This document shows positions 1-9,054 of a DNA stretch of 38,912 nt, one piece after another. The stretch's first letter is position 1; every line of letters begins with the position of its first letter. Under the pieces are notes generated by a model. It was not told the DNA's origin, did no database searches, and worked only from the letters and a program-made list of their open reading frames with translations. Where the stretch lies: contig NZ_JABCQO010000015.1 in assembly GCF_015244675.1 (NCBI RefSeq), forward strand, positions 1 through 38,912, given 5' to 3'. The DNA comes from Gluconobacter cerevisiae. GTDB taxonomy: Bacteria; Pseudomonadota; Alphaproteobacteria; Acetobacterales; Acetobacteraceae. A program made the translations under genes and the position numbers.

Positions 1-135
1 CCATGCGGCGTTATGGGTGTAGCTTCTGGCTAGCCCACGGCTGACACTGACCACCTCGTGACTTTGATCGATAAGCGCTGGCACAAGATATGTCCCGATA
101 TGGCCCGTGCCGCCGATGACGATAATTCTCGACAT
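1..135 (-). CDS. NAD-dependent epimerase/dehydratase, N-terminal part (cut by window edge)
   Basis: Only the first 45 residues are in the window; the gene continues beyond the left edge. Read leftward from 135, the protein begins MSRIIVIGGTGHIGTYLVPA. This is a beta-alpha-beta Rossmann start with the GGTGHIG nucleotide-binding loop of extended short-chain dehydrogenases and NAD-dependent epimerases. Start choice: an ATG at 135 has a GGGAGA Shine-Dalgarno six bases upstream, whereas the ATG at 141 is too close to it. The gene lies downstream of an AT-rich leader with a palindrome and on the island side of the integrase and att site, so it is probably element cargo. Substrate cannot be told from this fragment. 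Confidence 0.75.
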   Translation of the reverse strand, partial: MSRIIVIGGTGHIGTYLVPALIDQSHEVVSVSRGLARSYTHNAAW

Positions 136-328
136 TGTCATTCTCCCGATTTGTGAGGCGCGCGTTTACGCATGGTCTGTGCATTGGAAGATAACGCTTA
201 TTTCTTCATTTCCCTTCCCCAATACCTTTCAATGACGTGATGAAAATATTTCATCAAAAGATATAGAATTCCCTTTTAATTATATGGTGAAATTTCTAAA
301 ATAAAAAAATCCCTTTTCAAATTGAGTT

Positions 329-352
329 GTTAATATTTAGATACATATTAAC
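329..352. promoter_or_regulatory. Perfect palindrome in AT-rich leader (candidate operator)
   Basis: GTTAATAT and ATATTAAC form a perfect 8-base inverted repeat separated by 8 bases. It lies in the AT-rich 271-base stretch (136-406) between the integrase stop and the epimerase start. The 24-base size and symmetry fit a dimeric repressor site for the leftward epimerase gene. No matching regulator gene is visible in the window. I see nothing else in this stretch. Confidence 0.35.
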
Positions 353-406
353 GATATATATTCTATCATTCGAAACTAGAGGAGATTTTTCTGTATTGAT
401 TGTATT

Positions 407-1558
407 TTAGCGACCCAAAAGCGCCGCGGAGATTTTCTCGGACACAAGGTTGGTTGAGAGCCTCACGTTCTCCCGCTTTAAGTGAGCGTAACGAGCTGTC
501 GTCTTGATATCGCTGTGTCCCAGCATACGACCGATCATCGTCAGGTCAGCTCCCATTTCCAGTGCGTCAGAAGCGAAGGAATGGCGCAGATCATGAATCC
601 TGACGTCGTCCAGACCCGCGGCTTTGCGAATACGGCGCCACGGTTTTTGTAGGTCAGTTAGATAGCCACCTTTTTTCCGTCCGGTAATGACATAAGGATT
701 GTCCTCCAACCGGGGGATGGATTTGATTACGTTCATGGCCGCTTGTCCGATCTGGACGATTTTGGCCCCGGTTTTACTGTCAGGCAGCCTCAATTCAGAT
801 TGGTCGAAGAAAACGTGACTCCATTGCAGAGTCTGGATTTCGCGTAGTCGGCAACCTGTCAGGATAAGCAGACGGATCGCCCAGAAGGCCTCTGGCATAT
901 CCTCTGCTTCATTGAGTGTGGCGCCGAGGCGCGCATATTCTTCCTGGGTTAGATAACGCTCGCGCTTCTCTTCCTTATAGCGCTGAACGCCACGGCACGG
1001 GTTGAGACCGTCAGTCCGAATACCCCAGAGGTCTGCCAGGCTGAACATTTTGGACAGCACGCCGAGCGTGCGATTGGCCTGATAAGGAATATGTCGTAGA
1101 TCCCCGTGAAATTCGGAGACGTCCGCACGCGATATATCTGCCATCCGCCATGTCCCGAATTTCGGAACGATGAACAGATCCACAGCTCTCTTATACTCGC
1201 TTTGGGTCGTTGGTTTGAGGTGGACATCCACATATTCGTCCAGAAAACGGTTGCTGAATTCCCTGACGGTCATCGCCTTGCGTTCTTCTACGCGAGTATC
1301 CGACGGATTTTCGCCGCTATGAACCCGTGCAAGAACCTTGATGGCTTCTTCACGCGCGAGATCGGCCGTCCATGGGCTTCCATGTTGTCCGATCGTGTAG
1401 CGGCGCATGCGGCCGCCGGCGCGATAATGAATGACGTACACTTTTCGGCCGGATGGCCACACTCGGACTGCGAAGGCCGGAATGCTGTCATCCCAGAGGA
1501 AATAATCCTTCTCTGTCGGGTCGGCAGAGGTGACGGTTTTCTTGCTGAGCTTGGCCAT
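407..1558 (-). CDS. Tyrosine-type site-specific integrase (phage/genomic-island)
   Basis: A 383-residue tyrosine recombinase that would integrate and excise the element whose edge lies here. The N-terminus (MAKLSKKTV through GGRMRRYTIGQHG) matches the DUF4102 arm-binding domain typical of P4-like island integrases. A SAM-like core-binding domain follows at about residues 85-175. The catalytic domain shows the first Arg in TGCRLREIQTL, the HxxR box in HDLRHSFAS, the later His in LGHSDIKTTARYAHL, and the nucleophile Tyr in the same segment. The reading frame is open upstream to 1627, but the ATG at 1558 is preferred because a GGGG purine tract lies about five bases before it. The N-terminal end of the gene faces the tRNA fragment at 1734-1778, the usual int-next-to-att arrangement. 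The gene appears intact. Confidence 0.93.
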   Translation of the reverse strand: MAKLSKKTVTSADPTEKDYFLWDDSIPAFAVRVWPSGRKVYVIHYRAGGRMRRYTIGQHGSPWTADLAREEAIKVLARVHSGENPSDTRVEERKAMTVREFSNRFLDEYVDVHLKPTTQSEYKRAVDLFIVPKFGTWRMADISRADVSEFHGDLRHIPYQANRTLGVLSKMFSLADLWGIRTDGLNPCRGVQRYKEEKRERYLTQEEYARLGATLNEAEDMPEAFWAIRLLILTGCRLREIQTLQWSHVFFDQSELRLPDSKTGAKIVQIGQAAMNVIKSIPRLEDNPYVITGRKKGGYLTDLQKPWRRIRKAAGLDDVRIHDLRHSFASDALEMGADLTMIGRMLGHSDIKTTARYAHLKRENVRLSTNLVSEKISAALLGR

Positions 1559-1607
1559 GTTTGCCCCCATCGCAGGAAACATATAGGAAACAGATGAATG
1601 CGAAACC

Positions 1608-1719
1608 GGGCGTAGCCGGTACGACAATTGCGTAGCCTGATGGGACAGTTTTTCAAGGAAAATAAGGGGTTCTGCGTGGTTGGGCGTAGTTCTGTCGGCT
1701 CGGGCGGGGAGGGGCGTAG
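1608..1719. repeat. Three GGGCGTAG direct repeats between int and att (possible arm-type sites)
   Basis: GGGCGTAG occurs at 1608-1615, 1682-1689 and 1712-1719 in the same orientation, and a related TGCGTAG at 1629-1635. All lie between the integrase start and the tRNA-fMet fragment. Short repeated octamers in this position are typical of integrase arm-binding sites. No protein is supported here. Confidence 0.4.
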
Positions 1720-1733
1720 GCCCAAATCCCTAA

Positions 1734-1778
1734 CTCATAACCTGAAGGCCGTAGGTTCAAATCCTACCCCCGCAACCA
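1734..1778 (+). other. 3' half of initiator tRNA-fMet (attachment-site copy)
   Basis: The sequence carries the tRNA-fMet anticodon loop CTCATAA (anticodon CAT at 1736-1738), the 3' anticodon stem CCTGA, and a T-arm of GTAGG and CCTAC around TTCAAAT. The acceptor 3' strand CCCCGCA and ACCA (1775-1778) complete it. The 5' half is absent: the five bases before the loop cannot pair with CCTGA, and no fMet D-arm or TGCGGGG acceptor strand precedes it. It is therefore the att copy left by integration into the 3' half of the initiator tRNA gene, not a working tRNA. Its orientation predicts that the element and the intact tRNA lie to the left. Confidence 0.8.
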
Positions 1779-1919
1779 ATGATACCGACACTCCTGTGAG
1801 CATCGCTCCGGGAGTGTTCGTGTTTCTGGCCCCCTGATCGCGTGACGCTCGATCCAGCTCAGGATATTTTCCAGTTCCTCTGAGCAACAGCACTGACCGC
1901 CACGATCAGAATGATGGAT

Positions 1920-2147
1920 TTAGCCTGCTGGTTGCTGACGCAAGGCAATAGCGCGTTGTGATGTCCAACAAAAAGCCATGAGTTCCCCTGTAACGACAGT
2001 GTAATGCTTCGGGGTATCACAGATCCATGTCTTCAACGTCGAAGACCCAACTCCTAGAGCCTGGGCAATAAGCTCACGCGACAGGCCGCTGCTTAGAGCT
2101 AAACGCATCGCCTCGTCTCTGAACTCAGCCTTGTAAACTCGTCCCAT
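1920..2147 (-). pseudogene. IS3-family transposase OrfA remnant
   Basis: The first 41 residues (MGRVYKAEFRDEAMRLALSS onward to SSTLKTW) are the N-terminal helix-turn-helix of an IS3-type OrfA (Tnp_1 family). After about 2024 the similarity stops and the frame runs on through unrelated sequence to 75 residues. Full OrfA is about 90-100 residues, and no OrfB with a DDE domain follows. This is a truncated remnant beside the att site. Confidence 0.6.
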
Positions 2148-2199
2148 TCCAATTCTCTCCTAAACCAATTTCGGTCTTAAAGGTTCGGAACTAAACCGC

Positions 2200-2280
2200 G
2201 ATACGTCCAAACGCTACGACAAATGTCAAACCTCCTTGTTCTCCGCCATCTGCCTCGCTGCAACCGTCATGTTCTGGCTA
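2200..2280 (+). pseudogene. IS5-family transposase C-terminal remnant
   Basis: One frame reads about 27 residues ending FSAICLAATVMFWL after KRYDK. This resembles the extreme C-terminus of IS5-type DDE transposases (RYDK...A.CLAA...FWL). No upstream catalytic region is present. It lies head-to-head with the IS3 remnant, so this spot has taken more than one insertion. The rest of 1779-2347 holds nothing else I recognise. Confidence 0.45.
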
Positions 2281-2347
2281 CGAATCTTGAGTCTGATAAG
2301 AGCATAAGAGCGATTTGTTTTACTGTTTGGGTAGCCTTCTGCCTGGA

Positions 2348-2530
2348 TCAACGAAACCATGGATTCATACAGCACGGACATCCGGGGTAGTTTTTCTCTT
2401 CCAGAACATTGTTCTCCGGAGTATCGCAGGTCACAGAAGATGCATGCTGCTTACTTTCTTTCGCCGTGTTCGGGATCGAAGCATTATCGAGCAAACAACT
2501 CCCTTGGTCTTGTGTGTGATCAGGCTTCAT
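2348..2530 (-). CDS. Small hypothetical protein overlapping the end of queH
   Basis: A 60-residue frame starts at an ATG inside the last codons of queH (11-base overlap), with GGAA six bases upstream, so it could be translated by coupling. It ends with a cysteine-rich [12 protein letters not shown] motif. No family is recognised. Against it: it is short, has no known homologue that I can name, and lies next to transposon debris. A chance open frame is quite possible. Confidence 0.3.
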   Translation of the reverse strand: MKPDHTQDQGSCLLDNASIPNTAKESKQHASSVTCDTPENNVLEEKNYPGCPCCMNPWFR

Positions 2531-3179
2531 CATCGGTTCCATAGTAGAGTTTACCAAGCTCGATCGGCAGACGCTCCTGACTGCGACGATGAGCATTGGT
2601 ATCTCGCAGTGAATAGGCGCAGCCGCAATATTCCTGCTGATAGAACTTCTCCTGCTTGCTGATTTCAATCATCCGGGCGGACCCTCCACCCTTACGCCAG
2701 TTGAAATCCCAGTAAGACAGCCCTTTATAAGGGGATACACTGCGTTGGCCGCAGTCATTGATCTGCGCCATGTTCTTCCATCGCGAAATACCGAGAGAAC
2801 TGGTCATTACCGGGAAACCGTGTTCGTGAGCGTAAAGCGCTGTGCGCTCGAAGCGCATGTCGAAACACATGGTGCAACGTATACCGCGTTCCGGCTCCCA
2901 TTCCATGCCTTTCGCACGGGCAAACCAGTTGTCCCGGTCGTAGTCGGCATCAATGAAAGGAATGCCATGTTTATGGGCAAAACGGATGTTTTCATCCTTG
3001 CGGAGGAGATATTCCCGTTCGGGATGGATGTTCGGATTGTAGAAGAAGATCGTGTAGTCGATACCCGATGCAGTCATCGCCTCCATCACTTCACCCGAAC
3101 AGGGTGCGCAGCATGAATGGAGGAGCACCTTCTTGTGTCCATTCGGTGGTGTTAAGATCTGTCGGGGTTTCTCGTTCAT
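2520..3179 (-). CDS. queH: Epoxyqueuosine reductase QueH
   Basis: This 219-residue protein matches the QueH (former DUF208) family. QueH performs the last step of queuosine synthesis, reducing epoxyqueuosine to queuosine in the wobble position of GUN-anticodon tRNAs, and is unrelated in sequence to QueG. Visible family signatures are the N-terminal [10 protein letters not shown] motif, [23 protein letters not shown], and a C-terminal YCGCAYSL. Together they supply the conserved cysteines for the metal and [4Fe-4S] centre. Length is normal. The ATG at 3179 is the only start that keeps the CCAPC motif, with GGAA eight bases before it. Its first 29 codons lie inside the end of metF, so the two genes are probably translationally coupled. 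Confidence 0.93.
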   Translation of the reverse strand: MNEKPRQILTPPNGHKKVLLHSCCAPCSGEVMEAMTASGIDYTIFFYNPNIHPEREYLLRKDENIRFAHKHGIPFIDADYDRDNWFARAKGMEWEPERGIRCTMCFDMRFERTALYAHEHGFPVMTSSLGISRWKNMAQINDCGQRSVSPYKGLSYWDFNWRKGGGSARMIEISKQEKFYQQEYCGCAYSLRDTNAHRRSQERLPIELGKLYYGTDDEA

Positions 3180-4173
3180 CGAAGATTTCCATTTTTTCTA
3201 AAGAGTCTATCAAATTATGAGATGCGCCCTGGTGCATAGGGCGTACCCCGAGAATATGAGCAATCGCGTAAACGAGGTCAGATCGGTTCAGCGTGGAGAC
3301 ATGAAACTCGTTAATGCCATAGGCCTGCAAGGTACGGATCTGCTCCACCGCCACCATAGTTGAGACGATACGACGAAGTTCAGGATCCTTCGCTGTACCT
3401 TCAAACAGATGTTTCAACCACACCGGAACTGTTACTCCACACAAGGCTGAGAAGCGCACGATCTGTTCGTAGTTCGAAACCGGCATAATACCAGGAATGA
3501 TTGGCGCACTAATTCCGGCCTTCAGGCAGCGGTCCAAAAAACGTAGATAGATCTCAATATCAAAGAAATACTGCGTGATGGCGCGTGTCGCCCCCGCATC
3601 AATCTTGCGCTTGAGATTGTCCAGATCAGCTTCTGGGCTTGACGCAGTAGGGTGGGTCTCAGGATAGGCGGCCACAGAGATATCGAAATCCGCGATGCGA
3701 CGCAGACCGGCAACAAGATCGCTAGCATAAGTGTAGCCATTTGATTGCGGAGAGTAACCACCCGTGGCTGTGGGAGAATCACCACGCAGGGCCACGATAT
3801 GTTTAACGCCAGCGTCCCAATAGCGACGGGCCAGTTCATCCACCTCCTCGCGAGTTGCTCCGACACAAGTCAGGTGAGCGGCTGGTACGATGTCTGTCTC
3901 CCGCCTCAGACGCAATACCGTTGAGAGCGTACCGACCTGGGTGGTCCCGCCGGCACCATAGGTGACCGAAACAAAGCGAGGAGCAAGAGGGGTGAGGCGC
4001 CGGATGCAGTGCCAGAGCCGCTGTTCCATTGCGTCTGTTCGCGGTGGGATAAACTCAAAAGACAGGATTGGAGCTTCGAAGTTACGCGATAACAGTCCGT
4101 TAATACGCTTTTCTGACAGCCAATTGGTGAGTGTGTCGGTCATATTAGCCGCATACGATAATAGCTTCCGCAC
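3091..4173 (-). CDS. metF: 5,10-methylenetetrahydrofolate reductase
   Basis: MetF reduces 5,10-methylene-THF to 5-methyl-THF, the methyl donor for methionine synthase, using FAD and NAD(P)H in the cytoplasm. Family signatures run through the protein: [11 protein letters not shown] near the N-terminus, [53 protein letters not shown], and [23 protein letters not shown] near the end. The enzyme normally stops soon after GVRP. Here 48 further residues follow and run across the start of queH. Start: GTG at 4173 has AGGA just upstream; an in-frame ATG at 4143 is the alternative but lacks a clear Shine-Dalgarno. metX and metW of the same pathway lie about 23 kb away in this window. Confidence 0.93.
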   Translation of the reverse strand: MRKLLSYAANMTDTLTNWLSEKRINGLLSRNFEAPILSFEFIPPRTDAMEQRLWHCIRRLTPLAPRFVSVTYGAGGTTQVGTLSTVLRLRRETDIVPAAHLTCVGATREEVDELARRYWDAGVKHIVALRGDSPTATGGYSPQSNGYTYASDLVAGLRRIADFDISVAAYPETHPTASSPEADLDNLKRKIDAGATRAITQYFFDIEIYLRFLDRCLKAGISAPIIPGIMPVSNYEQIVRFSALCGVTVPVWLKHLFEGTAKDPELRRIVSTMVAVEQIRTLQAYGINEFHVSTLNRSDLVYAIAHILGVRPMHQGASHNLIDSLEKMEIFDERETPTDLNTTEWTQEGAPPFMLRTLFG

Positions 4174-4380
4174 CTTTTCCTGAAAGCCTCAGATGGAAAC
4201 GAATGCGAGTTTGAATTCAGAGCGAAGTAAGGTCGTGAGGTCGGTGACGACCAAGGAAAACTATCCGTGTCAGGCATGGGACTATTACGATAAGAGGCCG
4301 TGATGATAAGCAGAAATGATTTATTTTTATAAATATATGAATTTTTTGCATTTATCGAATGAGACGTTTCATATCAATCA

Positions 4381-4770
4381 TATGCCCCTTGATCAGGCTA
4401 AACCGATCAGAGCCATGCTGGCAGATCGGGGTTATAACAGTGACAACTTCCGCTAGGATCTGCTGATTCATGGAGTGTTGCCAGTTAATTCTATTACTCA
4501 AAGGCCAAAGTGCGCCGCAGAAAAACAGACTGGCTGGCGCTATGGGGATCGCAATCCGTTACAACGAGACAGTCTGATCCTTCATGAATTTCCTCAATCT
4601 CGGCGCCGGGAGGCTCTGGATTAATTCTTTTTCAACGCGCTTAATGAACTTTGACAAGCTGTACGGGCGCTATAGAGGGAGATTGCTATCAGAGTTGGCC
4701 GTGTTTCGCTGATACTGGCAAGATAACCTGATTTATCTCTTTTTGGACTATTTTCATGCAGTTAAGGAAA
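4381..4770 (+). pseudogene. Degenerate IS5-family DDE transposase
   Basis: One frame contains MLADRGYNSDNFR, a stop, then DLLIHGVLP, followed by a basic tail ending in further stops. This is the region around the second catalytic Asp (ADRGYDSD) and following strand of IS5-type transposases, broken by at least four in-frame stops. No N-terminal domain or terminal inverted repeats are evident. The flanking 4174-4380 and 4771-4855 show no gene. Confidence 0.65.
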
Positions 4771-4855
4771 ATAATCCATAGTGCTTTGCAGCTTCTTTAA
4801 TAAAATTGTTCTCTCATGACGACCTGTTTTTTCAGGTCGTCATGATTTTGTGTAT

Positions 4856-7800
4856 TTATGCTTCTGCTATTGGTTTGATTTTGTACCAGATCGCATAAAG
4901 AGCGGGTAGAAAGATTAGGATCAGTACTGTTCCTGCAGCCGTTCCGCCAATGAGCGTAAAGGCCATGGAGCCCCAGAAGACTGACTCTGTCAGGGGTATG
5001 AAGGCCAACACGGCGGCGAGTGCGGTGAGAATAACAGGACGCGCGCGCTGCACAGTGGCTTCAACGACCGCATGGAATGGATCAAGCCCTTCTGCCTGAT
5101 TGACCTTGATCTGCCCGATGAGGATCAGCGTGTTGCGCATCAATATGCCCGACAGTCCGATCAACCCCAGAATCGCATTGAAGCCGAAGGGCTGATGAAA
5201 GAGTAGTAAGACAGGGACGGTGCCAATCAGCCCCAGAGGAGCCGTCAGAAAGACCATCATCATTGCTGACATGCTGCGCGTTTCAATGACCAGAACGAGA
5301 AGCGTCAGGAGGATCATCACCGGGAAGATCGGGAGAAGCGCGCGATTGGCTTTGCCTGCCTCCTCGGTGTTCCCGCCAGTTTCAATGCGATACCCTGTCG
5401 GCAATGTCGTCTTCAACTGGGTGAGGGCGGTCTCAATCTCTGCTGAGACCTGAGGGGGTTGAAGGTTTTCGTCGATATCGCTCTGAACAGTTATAGTCGG
5501 AACACGATCACGCCTGCGCAGGATCGGATCTTCCGCGCGATAGTCTATATGGCCGATCTGGTTCAGGGAAACTGCGCCTCCCTCATTATTGCTGATGATC
5601 ATGTCTTTGAGACGCGCAGGATCAAGGCGGTCATGACCAGCGCTTCGGGCGATCAGATCGACGGCCCTGACGTCTTCGCGGATTTGTGTGACCGGGATGC
5701 CCAGAAGCAGAAACTGGATCTGAGAAGCCGCGGCTTCCGGTGTCAGACCCAAGAGCCGCAAACGTGCCTGATCCAGCAGAAAATGGGCTGTGGGCGCACG
5801 TTCACCCCAGTCGGTGTTCACCTGACGGGTGTTCGGATTTTTCCGCATGATGTCCTGCACTTGCCGGGCAATCACTCTTAGTTCGTCCGCGTCAGGACCC
5901 ATGATGCGAAATGCGACGGGAAAGTGCGAATAGGGGCCAAATACCAACTGGGTTGCGCGGATACGAGCCTCCGGCGCCAGTCCTTGAGCAACTTTCGTGC
6001 GAAGCTTAAACTTCAGGCGGTCGCGCGCTTTTTCGTCAGGCGTCAGAACGATGATTTTGGCAAAAGACGGATCGGGGAGTTCAGGGTTATAGGCAAAGAA
6101 AAATCGGGGTGCGCCAGCACCGACATAGCTGGTCACAATCCGGGCTTCAGGCTGGGTACGCAGCCAGCTTTCCACTCTCGCGGTGATTTTGCTGGTCGCT
6201 TCGATACTTGTACCTTCAGGCATCTGAACTTCGACCAGAACCTCGGGGCGGTCTGATGTTGGAAAGAACTGCTGCTTGACGGCTCCCATCCCCATGACTG
6301 CCAGAACGAACACCATGCCTACACTGCTGGCGACAAGAAATTTTCGGCGTATGGCCCAGATGACGAGACGTCGGAATTTCTGATAGCGGGGCGTCATGTA
6401 CGGCGACCCGTGTTCGTTATCGACCTGATGGATTTCGGGAAGCAGTTTCACGCCGAGATACGGTGTGAAAACGACCGCCACGATCCAGGAGGCGATTAGT
6501 GCAAATCCGACTACCCAGAAAATGTTCCCCGCATATTCGCCGGCCGTGGATTTTGCGAAACCGACCGGTGTAAAGCCGATAACCGTGACCAGAGTGCCTG
6601 CCAGCATCGGAGCAGCAGTGTGGCTCCAGGCATAGGCGGCAGCCTTGGTGCGCTCATAACCTTCTTCAAGTTTTACGACCATCATCTCGATGGCAATGAT
6701 CGCGTCGTCCACCAGAAGGCCAAGAGAAATGATCAGGGCACCGAGGGTGATGCGATCAAGGGCGCGGCCCGTCAAATGCATGATGATCATGACGGTTGCC
6801 AGTGTGAGGGGCACAGCGGCTGCAACCACGATGCCGACACGCCAGCCCAGACTGATGAGGCAGACAATCATGACTACGACCAGCGCGACGAAAAATTTCA
6901 GCATGAATTCGCCGACCGCTTCGTGGATGTTCACGGCCTGATCGACAACCTTGGTCAAGGTGACACCCTGCGGCAGGCCAGAGGAAAGAGTCTTTCCTGC
7001 TTCGTCCAGTGCATGCCCCAGTGTCTGTCCGTTCCAGCGCTCCTGCATCACGACGTTGAGGACCAGAGCCTGCTCGCCATTGTGCCGGATCAAGTAGGTC
7101 GCAGGGTCTTCATAGCCCCGTTCCACAGTCGCGATGTCGGATATCCTGAAGGTGCGACCATGGGCTGTGACCGGCGTGTCACGGATCGCTTCGAGATCGG
7201 TGAATTTTCCGTCCAGACGGATGAAAACCTGCGGACCACTGGTATCGATCGAACCCGCCGCAGTGACATTGTTCTGGCGGACGAGGGTGTTGAAAATATC
7301 CTGTGGGCGAATGCCAAGCGTAGCGAGACGTGAATTGGAAAAATTGACGAAAATCTGCTCTGGACGTTCTCCGACGATATCGACCTTTCGCACGCCAGGG
7401 ACATGCAGAAGGCGCTGACGAACGGTCTCGGCATGGCGAACCAGCAAACGCTCGGGGAGGCCATGGCCCTCAATCGCGTAAACCGCGAAATCGACATCAC
7501 TGTATTCGTCGTTGACGAAAGGTCCCATGACGCCGCGCGGTAGCTTGGGGGGCGTATCGAAAAGCTTCTTGCGCGCCTGATAGAACTGCTCCGGTACCGC
7601 GGATGGCGGCGTACTGTCCTTCAGCGTCACCAGAAGGACGGTCATGCCGGGTCTGGCCAGCGTCTCGACCCTGTCATACCACTGGAGTTCCTGAAGCCGT
7701 TTCTCCAGCGGGTCGGCGACGAGATCCTGCATTTCCTGCGCTGTGGCCCCCGGCCATGCAGCGGAGACGGTAAAGCTTTTGACCGTGAAAGTAGGGTCTT

Positions 7801-7915
7801 CAGCGCGCCCGAGCTGCCTGAAGGCAAAAGCTCCAGCGAGACTGAGAGCGATAATCAGAAAGAGAGTAATCCCGCGCTCACGAACGGCAAGAGCCGAGAG
7901 ATTGAAGCGGCTCAT
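4856..7915 (-). CDS. RND efflux transporter (HAE1/AcrB-type inner-membrane pump)
   Basis: A full-length 1019-residue resistance-nodulation-division pump, the proton-driven inner-membrane part of a tripartite drug or solvent exporter. Visible features: a first transmembrane helix after a short cytoplasmic N-terminus (RERGITLFLIIALSLAGAFA), and the porter-domain segment starting EDPTFTVKSFTVSAAWPGAT. The helix-4 proton-relay pair DD sits in LGLLVDDAIIAIEMM at about residue 402. The second half repeats the layout, with C-terminal helices ending in FLPALYAIWYK. The sequence pattern is of the MexB/MdtB-related, mostly alphaproteobacterial class. It overlaps the membrane-fusion gene by ATGA, so the two are translationally coupled. 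Substrates cannot be predicted. Confidence 0.95.
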   Translation of the reverse strand: MSRFNLSALAVRERGITLFLIIALSLAGAFAFRQLGRAEDPTFTVKSFTVSAAWPGATAQEMQDLVADPLEKRLQELQWYDRVETLARPGMTVLLVTLKDSTPPSAVPEQFYQARKKLFDTPPKLPRGVMGPFVNDEYSDVDFAVYAIEGHGLPERLLVRHAETVRQRLLHVPGVRKVDIVGERPEQIFVNFSNSRLATLGIRPQDIFNTLVRQNNVTAAGSIDTSGPQVFIRLDGKFTDLEAIRDTPVTAHGRTFRISDIATVERGYEDPATYLIRHNGEQALVLNVVMQERWNGQTLGHALDEAGKTLSSGLPQGVTLTKVVDQAVNIHEAVGEFMLKFFVALVVVMIVCLISLGWRVGIVVAAAVPLTLATVMIIMHLTGRALDRITLGALIISLGLLVDDAIIAIEMMVVKLEEGYERTKAAAYAWSHTAAPMLAGTLVTVIGFTPVGFAKSTAGEYAGNIFWVVGFALIASWIVAVVFTPYLGVKLLPEIHQVDNEHGSPYMTPRYQKFRRLVIWAIRRKFLVASSVGMVFVLAVMGMGAVKQQFFPTSDRPEVLVEVQMPEGTSIEATSKITARVESWLRTQPEARIVTSYVGAGAPRFFFAYNPELPDPSFAKIIVLTPDEKARDRLKFKLRTKVAQGLAPEARIRATQLVFGPYSHFPVAFRIMGPDADELRVIARQVQDIMRKNPNTRQVNTDWGERAPTAHFLLDQARLRLLGLTPEAAASQIQFLLLGIPVTQIREDVRAVDLIARSAGHDRLDPARLKDMIISNNEGGAVSLNQIGHIDYRAEDPILRRRDRVPTITVQSDIDENLQPPQVSAEIETALTQLKTTLPTGYRIETGGNTEEAGKANRALLPIFPVMILLTLLVLVIETRSMSAMMMVFLTAPLGLIGTVPVLLLFHQPFGFNAILGLIGLSGILMRNTLILIGQIKVNQAEGLDPFHAVVEATVQRARPVILTALAAVLAFIPLTESVFWGSMAFTLIGGTAAGTVLILIFLPALYAIWYKIKPIAEA

Positions 7916-9018
7916 TGCATCGCCACTTTCTCATGGGCGAGAGCGACCTGCTCATCGTTATGGAGGTAATGACCGCCGATTGCGACGATGGTTGCCCCGA
8001 CCGTCAGGGCAGGGTCCTCGGTGAGCCTGAGCACGGCGTTTTCTGCCGTCAGACGTGAAATCTCCACCTTGTGAAAGCTCACGCGGGAGGTCGTGCGATC
8101 CACAACCCATATCCCTTGGCCTTCTCCTTCGTCGTCCAGAGAACCTAAAGGAACTTGCAGATTTTCACGCGCTACCTCGGTCGGGAAACGGACCTGTACC
8201 GTGGCGCCGAGGGCGGCTGCTGCTCCTTCACCCTCCATGACATAACGGGCCTCGTAGGTCCGTGTCGTGGAATCCGAAGCATCGGAAAGCTGTCGCAGAT
8301 ACGCTGGCACGCTCTGCGTACCGCCATACAGAATGGCCTGAACGTCAGAGTGCAATGCAGGACGAAGAAGGCCCTCGGGCAGGTCGATACGGGCTTCGCG
8401 TGGGCCGGCATGTGCCAGAACGATAACCGTCTGGCCGCTCGAGACGACCTGTCCGGGTTCTGCGCGTGTCTCGACAATTACTCCGTCAGCATCGGCCCGA
8501 AGCAGCGAATAGTCGTCCTGGTTGCGGGCAACTTTTTCCTGCGCAATGGCGGCATCGAGCTGGGCTTTTGCACTGTCAGCCTCTGCCTTCATCTCATCAT
8601 AGGTTATGGCAGAGGCCGCTCCCGTCCCGACAAGCCCGCGATAGCGTTTTTCATCAGCCGCGGCCTTTATCCAACGGGCACGAGCGGAAGCCATGCTGCC
8701 GGTCTGTGCTGTCAGGGCATGGACATAGTCGGTTGGGTCCAGACGCATCAGCACCTGACCAGCTTTTACCTGCTGGCCGGCATCAACCAAACGCTCAATG
8801 ATTTTGCCCTGAATACGAAAACCAAGATCACTCTGTACGCGTGCGACGACGGTACCTGTAAAGCGGTAGGACTCACTGTCCGCGCGTTCGATGTGGGCAG
8901 CTTGCACCACCCGATCCGCAACACGAGGGTCGTGTTGATCCTCATGTTTGCAGCCGATGAGTCCTAACGTGGCGGATAAGGTGACCACCGCAAGGCGGGG
9001 CGGGCGCAAGACGGCCAT
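7912..9018 (-). CDS. Periplasmic membrane-fusion lipoprotein of the RND pump
   Basis: A 368-residue HlyD/AcrA-type adaptor that links the inner-membrane pump to the outer-membrane channel. The N-terminus is a lipoprotein signal with lipobox LIGC at about residues 20-23. A biotinyl-lipoyl half domain follows (DLGFRIQGKIIERLVDAGQQ), then an alpha-hairpin rich in Ala, and the second lipoyl half (GVIVETRAEPGQVVSSGQTV). The C-terminal beta-barrel and membrane-proximal domains run to the end. A GGAG lies eight bases before the ATG at 9018. A 38-base palindrome overlapping a TTGACA box sits directly upstream. It is the first gene of a two-gene pump operon. Confidence 0.93.
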   Translation of the reverse strand: MAVLRPPRLAVVTLSATLGLIGCKHEDQHDPRVADRVVQAAHIERADSESYRFTGTVVARVQSDLGFRIQGKIIERLVDAGQQVKAGQVLMRLDPTDYVHALTAQTGSMASARARWIKAAADEKRYRGLVGTGAASAITYDEMKAEADSAKAQLDAAIAQEKVARNQDDYSLLRADADGVIVETRAEPGQVVSSGQTVIVLAHAGPREARIDLPEGLLRPALHSDVQAILYGGTQSVPAYLRQLSDASDSTTRTYEARYVMEGEGAAAALGATVQVRFPTEVARENLQVPLGSLDDEGEGQGIWVVDRTTSRVSFHKVEISRLTAENAVLRLTEDPALTVGATIVAIGGHYLHNDEQVALAHEKVAMQ

Positions 9019-9054
9019 TGAAGGGCTCCAGGACGAAAATAATATCTCATCCTG

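Noticed and set aside
1702-1778. Complete 77-base tRNA
   Set aside because: The 3' half is a perfect fMet match, but the 5' half has no acceptor, D-arm or anticodon-stem complement, so it is only a fragment.
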